Counted from the stretch's first letter, positions 48,249 through 57,455 are shown. The stretch is DNA of 64,000 nucleotides from Collinsella sp. zg1085 (GCF_018889955.1 NZ_CP076545.1:1240001-1304000), one strand, 5' to 3'. A program made the numbers and translations. Notes: generated by a model not told the origin, from the sequence alone.

Positions 48249-48869
48249 TTAGGCCATGCGGATAGCGACCAGGCCATTCTTGGCACCAGGGACTGCGCCC
48301 TTGACAAGAATGAGGTTCTGCTCGGCATCGATGCGGACAACGGAAAGGTTCTTTACGGTCACGCGCTCATTGCCCATGTGACCTGCCATCTTCACGCCTT
48401 TGAGAACGCGAGCGGGATAGGCGCACTGGCCAATTGAACCTGGGTGACGCTTAAAGTGAGAACCGTGAGTCATCGGACCGCGACGCTGACCCCAGCGCTT
48501 AATGCGACCCTGGAAACCCTTACCCTTTGAGGTACCGATGACATCAACCTTGGCGACGTTCTCAAAGTCTGCAACGGTAACTTCGTCGCCTACTTTGTGC
48601 TCGTCAGCACTATCTACGCGAACCTCACGCAGATAACGAACAGGCGTAACACCTGCCTTGGCAAAGTGACCAGTCATGGGCTTGCCCACGTTTTTAGCCT
48701 TGATGCCACCAAAACCAATCTGAACAGCGTTATAGCCGTCAGTTGCCTCAGTTTTAACCTGCGAGACAGCACAGGGGCCGGCTTGAATGACCGTTACGGG
48801 TACGACGTTATCGTTGTCGTCCCATACCTGCGTCATGCCAATCTTACGGCCGAGAATCATGTTGATCAT
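48249..48869 (-). CDS. rplC: 50S ribosomal protein L3
   Basis: A 206-residue L3, starting MINMILGRKIGMTQVWDDND, with the core KGKGFQGRIKRWGQRRGPMTHGSHFKRHPGSIG. First gene of this operon; rpsJ, usual in front of rplC, is not there. Confidence 0.99.
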   Translation of the reverse strand: MINMILGRKIGMTQVWDDNDNVVPVTVIQAGPCAVSQVKTEATDGYNAVQIGFGGIKAKNVGKPMTGHFAKAGVTPVRYLREVRVDSADEHKVGDEVTVADFENVAKVDVIGTSKGKGFQGRIKRWGQRRGPMTHGSHFKRHPGSIGQCAYPARVLKGVKMAGHMGNERVTVKNLSVVRIDAEQNLILVKGAVPGAKNGLVAIRMA

Positions 48870-49148
48870 TAAATGATCCTAACCCTCGGTGGTCTTGGGA
48901 CTCTGCAAGCACCCCTTGCGCTTGCCCCCAGCGGACCACTACTGACAGTGTGCCTGCATCTGAAAGACGCCTGATTTTTGACTTTGCAACCCGCGAACAG
49001 CCAAAATATGCAGGCAGAACCCTCCCGAGAATGGGCACAGCTTTGTTAGTATACACGCGCACGGGCGTATCCATAGTTTTAGCACATAGCTTTTTTGCAG
49101 GTTGTCAAGGAAGTTGCAAATCGAATGACAGCTCGGCTCAATATCTAA
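48870..49148 (-). promoter_or_regulatory. Promoter and leader of the ribosomal protein operon
   Basis: On the minus strand TTGACA (near 49107) is followed 18 bp on by TGCTAA, and further down lies TATACT (near 49049), both possible promoters. The transcribed leader of more than 170 bp contains complementary GCAAGCAC/GTGCTTGC-type stretches near 48905-48925. No rpsJ frame is present. A ribosomal-protein-responsive leader is possible. Confidence 0.45.
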
Positions 49149-49541
49149 CTAGAGCTCTGCATAATCTTGTATGCCAGCGTGACCTGCTTTTAGAATATCT
49201 GCAAGCGCTATACCAGAAGAGCGCATGCTGACAAACTCAAGGAGCATTGCAAGATTAACTCCTGCCACTACATCAAGACCACCTGCTACTATCCCACGCT
49301 TTTGTAAAAGTGCGGCACAATTACAGGGGCTTCCATAGAGTAAGTCGCAAAATATAACGACGCCTTCTCCTGTATTAACCTTGGCGGCTGCAGCCTCAAG
49401 CTTTGCGGTATAGCCCACTAAATCTTCTTCAGGCATAAGGCCACATGCAAGAATATATTCGGGGTCATCAGAAAACATCTTTACGGCATGAAGCATGCCT
49501 TCCGCCAGCATTCCATGACTTGCAATAACAATACCTTTCAT
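49149..49541 (-). CDS. PTS system mannose-family EIIA component
   Basis: A 130-residue EIIA of the mannose/fructose/sorbose family. IVIASHGMLAEGM carries the phosphorylated His9. CDLLYGSPCN and VVAGVNLAMLLE are typical of the fold. It accepts phosphate from HPr and passes it to EIIB. Last gene of the PTS operon, after a 165-bp gap. Confidence 0.93.
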   Translation of the reverse strand: MKGIVIASHGMLAEGMLHAVKMFSDDPEYILACGLMPEEDLVGYTAKLEAAAAKVNTGEGVVIFCDLLYGSPCNCAALLQKRGIVAGGLDVVAGVNLAMLLEFVSMRSSGIALADILKAGHAGIQDYAEL

Positions 49542-49706
49542 AGGCTCTCTTTCTGAACGCTATCGATTAAAATGGTATAGGTGTATACGTTGAATACTCA
49601 TACTGCTTACTTAACAAATGAGCTTATAGCTCACGCGAACGCGGTGCAGAAGTATCCACACCGCGTCCTTCGCTTTGTCTCAGGTGCGTCTACTGCTGTT
49701 TTATGC

Positions 49707-50606
49707 CTAAACAACACCTAACGCTGCAAACAACAATGATGCTATAAGTGTTCCAAGCACAAGTTTCACGATACTTGCATGCTTCTTATGAATGAGCAGG
49801 TAATATACAAACAGGATAGCAAGCTGTAAAAGTCCTGGCATCAAAGTATTAAGCTGGTCTTGAATCACCATAAAGGACTCCCCTACGCTTACCGATAAAG
49901 CAAGCGAGAGAGCAACCATTGATGCTGTTAAGGCACCCATCATTGACATTCCAAGAATATTGGCGCCTTCAACAAGCTCAGACATAAGCTTTGATGAAAG
50001 AATCCCCTTGATTGCCGAGCGTCCTTGTTTATAGGTCAGCTTTGTTGTAAAGATGAGCTCTCCAAGGGTAACCATCGCTCCTAAAAAGAGAACTAAAAGA
50101 CCCATATAATTACCCTGTTGCGCAAGCGCGCAAGCTGCCAAGATAAACAGTGTTGTAATGGTACCCGCACTAAACGAATCACCAAAGGCAGCACACGGAC
50201 CCATTAAACCAGTCTTTACCGCAATAATGGACTCACCCGGAATTGCATCAGGGTTATTTGCTTTCTCCTCTTCCATAGCAAGCACAGTGCCCAAAATAAG
50301 TCCGCCAGCAGTAGCATTGGTGTTAAAAAGTTCCATATGACGTTTCATAGCTTCGCGCAACGGCTCACGTTCAGGATACAGCTTCTTGAGTGCAGGCATC
50401 AACGCATCAGTAAACGCAATCGATTGCATACGCTCGTAGTTAAGTGAAATCTCGCAGTTAATATACCAACGTGCAATTACACGATTGATAATCCGATTTG
50501 ACAGAGTAATACGCTCACGCGAAGCCTCAGCTCCCGTGGTTACAACCTCAGATGTCACTTGTTTATCAGATACTACAGTCTTGTCATACGCCACATCTTC
50601 CACCAT
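49707..50606 (-). CDS. PTS system mannose-family EIID component
   Basis: A 299-residue EIID membrane subunit. It has the family pattern: a soluble N-terminal part (NYERMQSIAFTDALMPALKKLYPEREPLREAMKRHMELFNTN), then VKTGLMGPCAAFGDSF, and C-terminal hydrophobic spans. With EIIC it forms the sugar channel. A much longer frame exists, but the ATG at MVEDVAYDK lies 5 bp after the EIIC stop with GGAGG upstream. Confidence 0.94.
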   Translation of the reverse strand: MVEDVAYDKTVVSDKQVTSEVVTTGAEASRERITLSNRIINRVIARWYINCEISLNYERMQSIAFTDALMPALKKLYPEREPLREAMKRHMELFNTNATAGGLILGTVLAMEEEKANNPDAIPGESIIAVKTGLMGPCAAFGDSFSAGTITTLFILAACALAQQGNYMGLLVLFLGAMVTLGELIFTTKLTYKQGRSAIKGILSSKLMSELVEGANILGMSMMGALTASMVALSLALSVSVGESFMVIQDQLNTLMPGLLQLAILFVYYLLIHKKHASIVKLVLGTLIASLLFAALGVV

Positions 50607-50611
50607 GATAG

Positions 50612-51376
50612 TTATGCCTCCTTCTGAGCTGATTCGCGCTTTGCTAATACCACCAGTACCGCAACGCAACCAGCAACTAAACCAGCAGTAATATTGTTGA
50701 GTGACAGGCATTCCACTAGGATAAATCCCAAAATGGTATAAGGAAGCATCTGGGGTTTTCCAATCATATTCATAATGAGCGCAAAGCCAATAGCAGGCAT
50801 TACACCACCAGCAACCGACAGTCCCTTCATCACCCAAGCAGGAACACCATTCATAAAAGCGAGCATGGCATCTTGACCAAACATTACAACCAAAAAAACC
50901 GGCAAGAAGAGCAGCGGCAGTTCAATGAGTGGTGGATAGATAAGAGCGCAGCGGGCAAGTGCAGCTGTGTCTCCACGTTCGGCTGCTGCATCAGCGCGAT
51001 GTACAAACACAACATTTACCAAACGACGCAAATTAGTCAGCAAAGCTCCAAGCAAACCCATAGGCACCGCAAAGGCAATTGCCTGCTCCGTTGAAAGTCC
51101 TGTCGCTAATGCAATAGGAATAACGGTTGTTGCTGCAAGTGCTGAGTCTGTAGGCAAGTTTCCACCCGGTGCAATAATGCCCGCAAAAACAGCCGCAATG
51201 CCACCACCCACTATAAGACCTTGCGTCACATCCCCAAAAATGGCACCCGCAACCACGCCAATAAAAATAGGACTGGCAAAGAAAAAGAGAGCAAAATAAC
51301 CTCCAATCATGCCGCGAGCCAGCCAATACAACACTCCCATTGCAAGTGCCATAACCATGAGCTGTAGACCTTCCAT
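50612..51376 (-). CDS. PTS system mannose-family EIIC component
   Basis: A 254-residue integral membrane EIIC with about seven hydrophobic spans. LIVGGGIAAVFAGIIAPGGNLPTDSALAATTVIPIAL is the conserved stretch of the family. AAAGGCAGGAC precedes the ATG at MEGLQLM, preferred over the long polar extension. Downstream of EIIB by 52 bp. Confidence 0.94.
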   Translation of the reverse strand: MEGLQLMVMALAMGVLYWLARGMIGGYFALFFFASPIFIGVVAGAIFGDVTQGLIVGGGIAAVFAGIIAPGGNLPTDSALAATTVIPIALATGLSTEQAIAFAVPMGLLGALLTNLRRLVNVVFVHRADAAAERGDTAALARCALIYPPLIELPLLFLPVFLVVMFGQDAMLAFMNGVPAWVMKGLSVAGGVMPAIGFALIMNMIGKPQMLPYTILGFILVECLSLNNITAGLVAGCVAVLVVLAKRESAQKEA

Positions 51377-51428
51377 AGTCCTGCCTTTCTCCTTGTTGCA
51401 GAAGGGATTTCTATCTGCATATATCTCT

Positions 51429-51905
51429 CTATGTAAGTTTTGATTTAATCGATGCAAGTGAGGATGCCGATGCCTCTGGAATAGGCTGCAAAAAGACATT
51501 GACACCGTTAGCTCTCAGAACATCGAGTTGGTTATATTCTTCACGAGAAAGCGCTATACCCTGAATGACTGTCTTACGATGTGGCGCTCCCGGTACAGCA
51601 CCGACATTAAGCTCTGTAAGCGGTACACCCGCCTCATACGCCCCCACAGCGCTTGCAACATCCTTAAAAATCAGCATAATCTTATCGTTATGTGCATCCA
51701 ATGCCGCCTGTATCCCCTTGACATCGGTAATATCCACGGCTGCATCTCCTGCTGCGGCGCGATAAATATCTGCCATAAAGTCATCATTAAGAAGCGCTTC
51801 ATCAACAAGTATTAGGCGATCAACTGGATAAAACTTAATCCACTTTGCAATAATCTGCCCATGCACTAAACGATAATCAACACGCGCCATTTCAATCTGT
51901 GCCAC
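51429..51905 (-). CDS. PTS system mannose-family EIIB component
   Basis: A 158-residue EIIB, with MARVDYRLVHGQIIAKWIK holding the phosphoacceptor His, DRLILVDEALLNDDFM, and LNVGAVPGAPHRKTVIQGIAL. It transfers phosphate from EIIA to the sugar entering through EIIC/EIID. Sugar identity unknown; the linked dehydrogenase suggests a non-glucose sugar or derivative. Confidence 0.94.
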   Translation of the reverse strand: MAQIEMARVDYRLVHGQIIAKWIKFYPVDRLILVDEALLNDDFMADIYRAAAGDAAVDITDVKGIQAALDAHNDKIMLIFKDVASAVGAYEAGVPLTELNVGAVPGAPHRKTVIQGIALSREEYNQLDVLRANGVNVFLQPIPEASASSLASIKSKLT

Positions 51906-51940
51906 AACAAACTCCTTCTGTTGTAATCAATACATTGCTG

Positions 51941-52969
51941 TTATGCGTCATAATTCAGTGTTATTAGCTGCTGAGTGTCAGCACTTTGGGTAACCGCTTC
52001 AGCAATAAGCTCAGCATGAAGGCCATCTTTCAAACCAGCGATAAAGGGTTTTCCTGTACGAATGCAGTCCACGAAGTCTTGCATGGGATCTATACCAAAG
52101 CCCACCAAGCGCCCATTATTGTTTTGCATGAAACAGATATTAGGCGTATAGCCTTTGTCATTGTCAAAAAACTCTACACCCCGCCGCTGTGAATCTACAC
52201 GAATAAGCGCATGCTCACACATGATATGCGTACATGAATCATCTGCTTTGGCAAAGCCATTAGGAACTATCCAAGAGTTTTCTACCGTCCACGTGCAACC
52301 ATTCTCAAACATCAGCATGGCAGTTACCGAATCATAAGTATCAATGCCCATATCTTTCAGTACACCTTTGTGCCCACGCGCATAAACCTCGGTTACCTCA
52401 CATCCCATATACCAGCGAATAAGGTCATAACAATGCGTACCTAAGAAATGAACCGGACTTGACTTATCTGCCCAAGCAAGCCAAATTGTTGGGACATCAA
52501 TAATGTCATCCATACGCATATAACCCCGCAAGGGTACACCCGAAGTTGGATCAGCCAACTTGTTCATTACAGCAATAGAAGCAGGGTCCCACCGTTTGTG
52601 ATAATCAACCATAACGCGCACATGAGCTTCTTCAGCAGCAGCAATAATCTCACGCGCGTCACTCGATGTTGTAGCGAGTGGCTTTTCTACCAATACATGT
52701 TTGTGATAACGAATGGCGGTTAGCACCGGATCTTTATGAAAAGGATCCGGTGTTGCAACAGCAACTGCATCAATTTGCTCAGTTTGCAAAAGTTCGTCAA
52801 GATTTTCATAGGTTCTAACGCCAAACTCACTCTCAACCTGTTGGCGTACAGCTGCTGATAGATCACAAACGGCAACTAGCTCAGCATAGGGATAGCACGC
52901 AAAACCATTTAAGTGATTGCGTCCGTAAATTCCCGCTCCGACAACCGCTACACGTAGTTTCTCAAACAC
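51941..52969 (-). CDS. Gfo/Idh/MocA-family oxidoreductase
   Basis: About 342 residues. An N-terminal Rossmann fold with LRVAVVGAGIYGRNHLNGF binds NAD(P); EKPLATTSSDAREI carries the conserved Lys of the EKP motif; VMVDYHKRWDP starts the catalytic domain. I prefer GTG at 52969 because AAAGGAG is directly upstream; the ATG at 52984 would contain that site. First gene of the PTS operon, so it probably oxidises the imported sugar or a derivative. Confidence 0.9.
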   Translation of the reverse strand: MFEKLRVAVVGAGIYGRNHLNGFACYPYAELVAVCDLSAAVRQQVESEFGVRTYENLDELLQTEQIDAVAVATPDPFHKDPVLTAIRYHKHVLVEKPLATTSSDAREIIAAAEEAHVRVMVDYHKRWDPASIAVMNKLADPTSGVPLRGYMRMDDIIDVPTIWLAWADKSSPVHFLGTHCYDLIRWYMGCEVTEVYARGHKGVLKDMGIDTYDSVTAMLMFENGCTWTVENSWIVPNGFAKADDSCTHIMCEHALIRVDSQRRGVEFFDNDKGYTPNICFMQNNNGRLVGFGIDPMQDFVDCIRTGKPFIAGLKDGLHAELIAEAVTQSADTQQLITLNYDA

Positions 52970-52996
52970 GAAGTCTCCTTTCATGGAATATGCCTA

Positions 52997-53017
52997 GAAT
53001 GAAATTAAATTTCATTC
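52997..53017. promoter_or_regulatory. Palindromic operator, probable RpiR-family site
   Basis: GAATGAAATT-A-AATTTCATTC, perfect 10-bp arms around one base, in the divergent region between the PTS operon and rpiR. TGAAAT...ATTTCA is the kind of palindrome bound by RpiR regulators. A weaker relative, TGAAATATAATTTTC, is at 53061-53075. Confidence 0.7.
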
Positions 53018-53079
53018 TCTGGTTCATAATGTAGTTTTATTTCACTAAAAATGGAATAACTGAAATATAATTTTCCGTG

Positions 53080-53113
53080 AACGGTATATTTGAAGGGGTA
53101 AACGGTATATTTG
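53080..53113 (+). promoter_or_regulatory. Two direct repeats 21 bp apart upstream of rpiR
   Basis: AACGGTATATTTG occurs at 53080-53092 and again at 53101-53113, two helical turns apart on the same face of DNA. Likely bound by a second regulator or a tandem-binding protein. Confidence 0.55.
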
Positions 53114-53155
53114 TGTAATCATGCACTTAGTTGAGTCAGCTGAAAGAGGCGGTAT

Positions 53156-54028
53156 ATGACACAAAATATGGTCTCAATTCTTGAGAGTTCGCTCCCTACG
53201 CTATCAGGCGCCTATGCATCAATTGCTACGTATGTGTTGCAGCACCGCAAAGATGTGCTTGATATGTCAACACGTGATTTAGCTCAGGTCTGCGGCGTTA
53301 GTGAGGCAACGATTGTACGCTTCTCCCGCAGCATGGGTACACACGGATACCGAGATTTTAAGATTGCCCTGTCTGCATCAAATGCCATCCGAGCCCAAGC
53401 AGAAATTGATGTCGCTGATATTCAACCAGGTGATTCACCGATTGATGTCGCTAAAAAACTGACTTCCTACACGATTGCCTCGCTTGAAAGTACCGGTGAA
53501 AGTCTTGATTACGAGCAGCTTGAACACGCAGTTGATGTTATTGATGCTGCCTGCGTAGCAGGAAATAAGATATATATTGCTGGTGTCGGTGCTACCAGTA
53601 CAGTAGCGCATGCACTTATGATTAAACTCATGCGACTGGGAATTTCAACCGTTTATTTTGAAGACATCCATCTACAACTTGAATCCATGATGAATATTCA
53701 GGCCGAGGATGTACTGATTTGCTTTACGGTGCTTGGGCGCTCTATCGAGAACGAACAGCTTGTTGATATAGCTCGTGCTCGTGGTTGCGAGGTTATCGTG
53801 GTTTCACAGCGAGGCGTTGGCGGTACCGCAGAAAAAGCAACTTGTTTGCTTCTAACTTCATGTGTTGAAAGTGGACTACGTTTAGCGAGCCAAACAGGAC
53901 TTATCATGCAAATGCTTCTAGTGGATGTCTTGTTTACCTCACTTGCACTGCGGCACTTAGATGAAACACGTGAAGGAGTTATGCGCTCCAAACGAGCTTT
54001 TGTCGAGCTTGGACATTACGCACGTTAG
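53156..54028 (+). CDS. RpiR-family transcriptional regulator with SIS domain
   Basis: A 290-residue regulator with an N-terminal helix-turn-helix (TRDLAQVCGVSEATIVRFSRSMG) and a C-terminal sugar-isomerase (SIS) domain (NKIYIAGVGATSTVAHALMIKLMRLG; DVLICFTVLGRSIENEQLVDIA). It senses a phosphosugar. GAAAGAGGCGG lies before the ATG. Divergent from the PTS operon, so it most likely controls it. Confidence 0.93.
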   Translation: MTQNMVSILESSLPTLSGAYASIATYVLQHRKDVLDMSTRDLAQVCGVSEATIVRFSRSMGTHGYRDFKIALSASNAIRAQAEIDVADIQPGDSPIDVAKKLTSYTIASLESTGESLDYEQLEHAVDVIDAACVAGNKIYIAGVGATSTVAHALMIKLMRLGISTVYFEDIHLQLESMMNIQAEDVLICFTVLGRSIENEQLVDIARARGCEVIVVSQRGVGGTAEKATCLLLTSCVESGLRLASQTGLIMQMLLVDVLFTSLALRHLDETREGVMRSKRAFVELGHYAR

Positions 54029-54054
54029 CTGCATGAATTATTAAAAAACTATTC

Positions 54055-54681
54055 TTAAGTGCTTTTGGTTACGCGCCTAGTAAAAGCGACCATTGGGTCA
54101 ATGATTGCTGTATTGGTAAATATGTCTGTAGTGCAGTCAAACTCATAAACCAAAATAAAGCAGTTCCCAATCCATACATCTTGTTTGCATCTCGCATAAT
54201 CTTCCCACGCATTCTTAAATTGCACCGTCGCAGAACCATGTGAGAGTGCAAGCACTGACTCACTCCTTGGTTCATGCATAAGGCGGGTCAGTGCTCGCGT
54301 CATACGTGCTTGTACCGCACTATCGCTTTCTCCCCCAAAGGGGGTTAGCGCATTGCGGCTTCGCCATATATCTACTGGGATTTCAGCGCGATTTTTTCCG
54401 TCAAATATGCCGTATGAACGTTCAATAAGCTCGTCATATATCTCACACGACTGCTGGTGGTAGCCAAGCTCATGTAACATGATGCGCATCGTTGACTGTG
54501 CACGCCCCAGAGGTGAAGAGACAAACCTCGACAGAGCAAAATTATTATTTTGGAAGAACCGAGCTGCTTGTTTTGCCTGTTCAACACCTTTAAGAGTTAA
54601 CGGTGAATCACAGTGACCTTGCACAATTCCCTTGAGGTTAAACTCTGTTTCTCCATGACGCATCAGATAGAGCTGCGGCAT
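54055..54681 (-). CDS. Histidine phosphatase (phosphoglycerate-mutase-like)
   Basis: A 208-residue histidine-phosphatase-superfamily enzyme. YLMRHGETEFN holds the phosphorylated His; DELIERSYGIFDGKNRAEI the acid residue region; VLALSHGSATVQF the second His. GGAGG supports the ATG at MPQLYLM. Substrate not predictable. Single gene, convergent with rpiR. Confidence 0.9.
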   Translation of the reverse strand: MPQLYLMRHGETEFNLKGIVQGHCDSPLTLKGVEQAKQAARFFQNNNFALSRFVSSPLGRAQSTMRIMLHELGYHQQSCEIYDELIERSYGIFDGKNRAEIPVDIWRSRNALTPFGGESDSAVQARMTRALTRLMHEPRSESVLALSHGSATVQFKNAWEDYARCKQDVWIGNCFILVYEFDCTTDIFTNTAIIDPMVAFTRRVTKST

Positions 54682-54903
54682 ATATCTATCCTCCATCCAA
54701 AACCCTTTACATTCTAGCAGGCGATACAAATATGTATATTAAATGAATTAACCTATATGAAATGTTTAACTGTCAATGCGTCATTTATCTGGATATAGTT
54801 TAAGCAGATGGAAAGTTGCACGGTTTACATAAATTGGTTCTATCAGACTCGATTAAGGAAGGAGTAGTTTAGTTAATCAGGGTTTTCGCTGAAGGGAGCG
54901 ATT

Positions 54904-55560
54904 ATGTTAGGCCATCAAGACATCAATATGTCCCGTCGCGTTCTACTTCAATCAGTTGCACTGGGAGCTAGCTTATTTGTCCCCCCTGTTGCATTCGGAG
55001 ATGAATTATTCAGTTCTCAAAGAACCCGAATAGCTGCAAATTTCCGAAATCCCTTAGGCAAAAATAAACTTGAAAGCTTTTTACGTAGTAAAGCTGAAAT
55101 TGAAGCTATGCAAATAATCCAAGAGGCTGAAAACAAATTAGTTGATCAACTGTACCCAGCTGGGCGCCCGAAATACTTTACAGAATATGGTAAAACTGTA
55201 TATAAAACGAGTGGCTGGAAGGATACTGCTGGACAACCACCAGGAGGTGTAAGACTACAAGGTGGCGGTAGCGTTTTCTTTTTTACCTCCGGAGGGGGAT
55301 CAATTAGCGTATCAGTTTCATTGCCTGGCAATCTAGGAGGAGTCTCAGTATCAATTCCATTCGCGCATACTGCTAGTCATGTGACATAATATTCACTTAA
55401 TATCCCAGGTGATGGTTTCTATAGAGTACGTACAAAAGTTACTCATGCAGTACAGCCGTACATTGTTTATGAAACATATAACGGGGAAACTAAAGTCTAC
55501 CGGAAGAATGCAACGAGTGAATTTTGGGATTTAGATGCAGCGAGCTACAAAGTAAAATGA
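54904..55560 (+). pseudogene. Secreted protein gene with Tat-like signal, interrupted by in-frame TAA
   Basis: From ATG at 54904 (GAAGGGAG upstream) the frame runs 161 codons to TAA at 55387. Past it, the same frame continues 56 sense codons to TGA at 55558, with protein-like sequence (YSLNIPGDGFYRVRTKVTHA). The N-terminus MSRRVLLQSVALGASLFV looks like a Tat signal (SRRVLL). A Gly/Ser-rich region GGGSISVSVSLPGNLGGVSV follows. The next gene's ATG overlaps the final TGA, as if the full-length frame were the coupled one. Family not recognised. The truncated 161-residue product may still be made. Confidence 0.6.
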
Positions 55561-55982
55561 TTAAGTCAATGAGAAAAAGCACCGTATTCTTAGCAATCGC
55601 CCTAACAATTATCTCGATACTGTATTTAACCGTACAGCACCGAGAAAACCTTATTCTAAAAGGTGCAAGAGACGGCTATATCTTTAACGGAATTTATCGA
55701 GACACTCAGATGAATACGTTTGCCGTACTTGAGCAAACAACTAAGTGGCAATTTCGCAACGCTGATTCAATGATTACAGGGGCTTATCAAAAGACTGATG
55801 ACCCCAATTTCTATCTCCTCTATGACAGAGATCGAAATGAAGTTGGAAATGCTCGTCTGAGCTACGCCATGCCTGATGGTACATCAGGACTCATCTATGT
55901 CACCATTCACGGTAAAACGCTCGCGCTTGACAAGATAACGCGCAATCCTATGTTTGTTGTTGAAAATAAACAGGGAGAGTAA
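55557..55982 (+). CDS. Small membrane-anchored protein, unknown
   Basis: A 141-residue protein with one N-terminal membrane segment (TVFLAIALTIISILYLTV) and a soluble, probably extracytoplasmic domain rich in aromatic and polar residues (GIYRDTQMNTFAVLEQTTKW, NFYLLYDRDRNEVGNARLSY). Family not recognised. ATG overlaps the TGA of the preceding frame (ATGA), indicating a two-gene unit. Confidence 0.6.
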   Translation: MIKSMRKSTVFLAIALTIISILYLTVQHRENLILKGARDGYIFNGIYRDTQMNTFAVLEQTTKWQFRNADSMITGAYQKTDDPNFYLLYDRDRNEVGNARLSYAMPDGTSGLIYVTIHGKTLALDKITRNPMFVVENKQGE

Positions 55983-56024
55983 GCTTTCCGTATGCTGAGG
56001 GATTTAGGTTGACGCAGATGAACG

Positions 56025-56060
56025 AGCGATGCAGTATAACAGCTGCATCGCTTACTTTTC
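56025..56060 (+). terminator. Terminator after the membrane-anchored protein gene
   Basis: AGCGATGCAG, 8-nt loop, CTGCATCGCT, then TACTTTTCTT. Confidence 0.7.
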
Positions 56061-56691
56061 TTGGTTCAACTCCCTTGGAGCGCCGCTAAGGTAGGAGCTG
56101 TACTGCACTTCTACCTACGTGCAATTTCACCTTTATACCGTTTATACACGATTAAAAGGTATTTACAAAGAGTCGCTCTATATCAGGCAGGACACATTTC
56201 ATGATGTACAGAGATAGCCTACTTCTTTATGATTGAAATAACTTGGATAAAGCACACTGACATCTGATTCATTTTCGCCTTAAAAAAGTCCATTTTATGC
56301 ACAATATTATTGTAAAGGCTCGAAGAGAAAGTTGCAGCATGTATCAAAATGCGACTTGTGCGAAGTTTGAAAATTAGCGCTCATAACAGCAACTCAAGCA
56401 ACCCATTTACCTGTAGATTTACCACCATCTGGATAGTTCAAAAAATGAAAAGATAGCACAAATCCGATGTTAGAACATGCGTACTTTATAGCTTGTCAAT
56501 CTTGAACTGGATGCCCACGGAACAGCTACCTTTCGAACCTTCCGCAATGAAATTACGACTAAGAGTTCTGCTCCAATGCCTTCTCTGTCATTCAACTGCT
56601 TTTCACAACCATTTATAGAAAGATTATTGACGAAAATGTGTTGCTATATTACGGTACTTTCAATTTCCAATTAGTTTAGAAAGGACTATTT
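56061..56691. other. Gene-free interval
   Basis: About 630 bp without a convincing coding frame, tRNA or repeat. The last 40 bp contain the ribosome site AGAAAGGA of the lipoprotein gene. It may be eroded coding DNA; no homology is recognisable. Confidence 0.35.
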
Positions 56692-57360
56692 ATGGCAACC
56701 GCTCAATGTACTTGGAAACGCCCCCCCCCCCTCTTTCTTATACTTATGCTCGTTTTCTGCCTTGGTATTTTATCGGGATGCAGCTCGAAACCTAAGACAG
56801 AGGTGATTGAGGCAAGAGAAGAGCCTAAAATCGAAGCCGAGAAACAAGAATTGCCCCAACAACAGGCAGAACAAGAAACGCAGGTTAAGCAATACTCTTC
56901 TGGATCATATCGAGTTGGTCAAGATATTCCCGCAGGTGAATATAAGCTCTTTAGTGAAAGTAATGGATACTTTTGCGTATATGAGAGCCTTGAGAAAAAT
57001 GACCTTGATGACATTCTTATGAATGGTAACTTTACTACCTGTACTTATGTTGTTGTCTCAGATGGGCAGCTCCTAGAAATCAGGAGTGCTCATGCCGTTG
57101 CAGCAGCAGAAGCAGAACCAAGCACTGAACTCAAAGGCGACGGTGTTTATAAGGCTGGCTTTGATTTCCCAGCTGGTTCATATCAGGTAAATGCAGAAAA
57201 AAGCAATATGGGCTATTACGCAGTGCTGAACAATGTTAATGCTACCGACACCCTCGATAGAATCGTAAATAATAATAACTTTGAAAATAATGATTTCTGC
57301 ACGGTTGGTGATGGTCAGTACCTTGAGCTAACACGTGCCACTGCTTCAAAGACTGAATAA
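56692..57360 (+). CDS. Lipoprotein with two repeated domains and a poly-C tract in its signal peptide
   Basis: A 222-residue lipoprotein. The signal peptide ends in lipobox ILSGC (Cys about 30). After a Glu/Gln/Lys-rich linker (35-65) come two tandem domains: GSYRVGQDIPAGEYKLF...DGQLLEI and GVYKAGFDFPAGSYQVN...DGQYLEL, each a small beta-rich unit common in Gram-positive surface proteins. Eleven consecutive C bases at 56721-56731 code for the Pro run in the signal peptide, so slippage would shift the frame and switch expression. Confidence 0.8.
   Translation: MATAQCTWKRPPPLFLILMLVFCLGILSGCSSKPKTEVIEAREEPKIEAEKQELPQQQAEQETQVKQYSSGSYRVGQDIPAGEYKLFSESNGYFCVYESLEKNDLDDILMNGNFTTCTYVVVSDGQLLEIRSAHAVAAAEAEPSTELKGDGVYKAGFDFPAGSYQVNAEKSNMGYYAVLNNVNATDTLDRIVNNNNFENNDFCTVGDGQYLELTRATASKTE
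56721..56731 (+). repeat. Homopolymeric C11 tract
   Basis: Eleven C residues inside the signal-peptide codons of the lipoprotein gene. Such tracts are typical slipped-strand phase-variation sites. The present length keeps the gene in frame. Confidence 0.85.
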
Positions 57361-57409
57361 GCAATCTTCTAATCAGAGCCCTCTCATAGCCAGTCTAAAC
57401 CCTATTCGC

Positions 57410-57440
57410 GTAGGCGCGCTTTTGGTGCGCCTACTTCTTT
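57410..57440 (+). terminator. Terminator after the lipoprotein gene
   Basis: GTAGGCGC, 9-nt loop, GCGCCTAC, then TTCTTTAT. Confidence 0.7.
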
Positions 57441-57455
57441 ATGGTCGGAACAAGG

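Noticed and set aside
43365-48437. Many plus-strand frames opposite the ribosomal genes
   Set aside because: All are shadows of well-identified ribosomal protein genes.
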